Under the pieces are notes generated by a model that was not told the DNA's origin, searched no databases, and was given only the letters and a program-made list of their open reading frames with translations. A stretch of DNA of 40,588 nt, taken from the NCBI GenBank assembly GCA_937906495.1, contig CALCVT010000062.1, forward strand, positions 1 through 40,588, written 5' to 3'. A program made the translations under genes and the position numbers. The first letter of the stretch is position 1, and every line of letters starts with the position of its first letter. Below, in pieces: positions 40,588-40,588 of the stretch. Origin of the DNA: an uncultured Prevotella sp. (GTDB lineage Bacteria > Bacteroidota > Bacteroidia > Bacteroidales > Bacteroidaceae).

Positions 40588-40588
40588 G

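Noticed and set aside
1..40588. CRISPR array, prophage or insertion sequence
   Set aside because: No regularly spaced repeats with unique spacers, no transposase, integrase or phage structural motifs, and no flanking target duplications were seen.

Overview
The window is chromosomal DNA from a member of the order Bacteroidales (phylum Bacteroidota). The evidence is a Bacteroidota serine palmitoyltransferase, the long form of PurM, a PorE-like TPR/propeller/OmpA lipoprotein, a NifU-like/GGGtGRT gene pair, and many start regions preceded by the Bacteroides-type promoter (-33 TTTG, 19-21 bases, -7 TAnnTTTG) rather than -35/-10 boxes. I cannot assign a family or genus. I see no prophage, insertion sequence, CRISPR array or rRNA. 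The content is mostly housekeeping, and the less familiar material lies between the named genes.

Layout. 1-10.8 kb: the 3' end of a tRNA-Lys gene with terminator; trmN6 (minus) divergent from lon; then tgt, an LptF/LptG permease and a DEAD-box helicase on plus; serine palmitoyltransferase on minus, divergent from a diacylglycerol-kinase-family gene on plus. 10.9-20.4 kb, all minus: an unrecognised lipoprotein, dapA, and a glycine cleavage cluster in transcriptional order lplA, gcvT, gcvH, gcvPA, gcvPB, lpd. 20.7-24.4 kb, plus: PorE-like lipoprotein, mlaE, mlaF. 24.4-25.2 kb: mostly noncoding, with a candidate small RNA and a small heptad-repeat ORF. 25.2-28.5 kb, minus: a DUF2520 Rossmann protein, kdsC, maf, a YciO-type protein and cdd. 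29.0-30.9 kb, minus: a NifU-like scaffold protein followed by a GGGtGRT-family protein. 31.1 kb: a second candidate small RNA. 31.3-40.3 kb, minus: a TPM-domain protein, lemA, purM, prfA, an MltF-like lytic transglycosylase and a Dna2-like nuclease-helicase.

How the genes work together. The glycine cluster holds every protein of the glycine cleavage system (T, H, both halves of P, and the L protein) plus the ligase that lipoylates H; hairpins lie in several of its gene gaps. Envelope functions recur: sphingolipid synthesis, an LPS-export permease, a KDO-phosphate phosphatase, MlaEF lipid transport, a PorE-like lipoprotein and a lytic transglycosylase. 

The best candidates for undescribed biology are two isolated plus-strand units, each with a full Bacteroides-type promoter followed about 70 bases later by a strong intrinsic terminator (about 24,553-24,658 and 31,081-31,182); the NifU-like/GGGtGRT pair; the nuclease-helicase, which keeps the Cas4/Dna2 nuclease residues but lacks the downstream cysteines of the iron-sulfur cluster; and the small heptad-repeat ORF.
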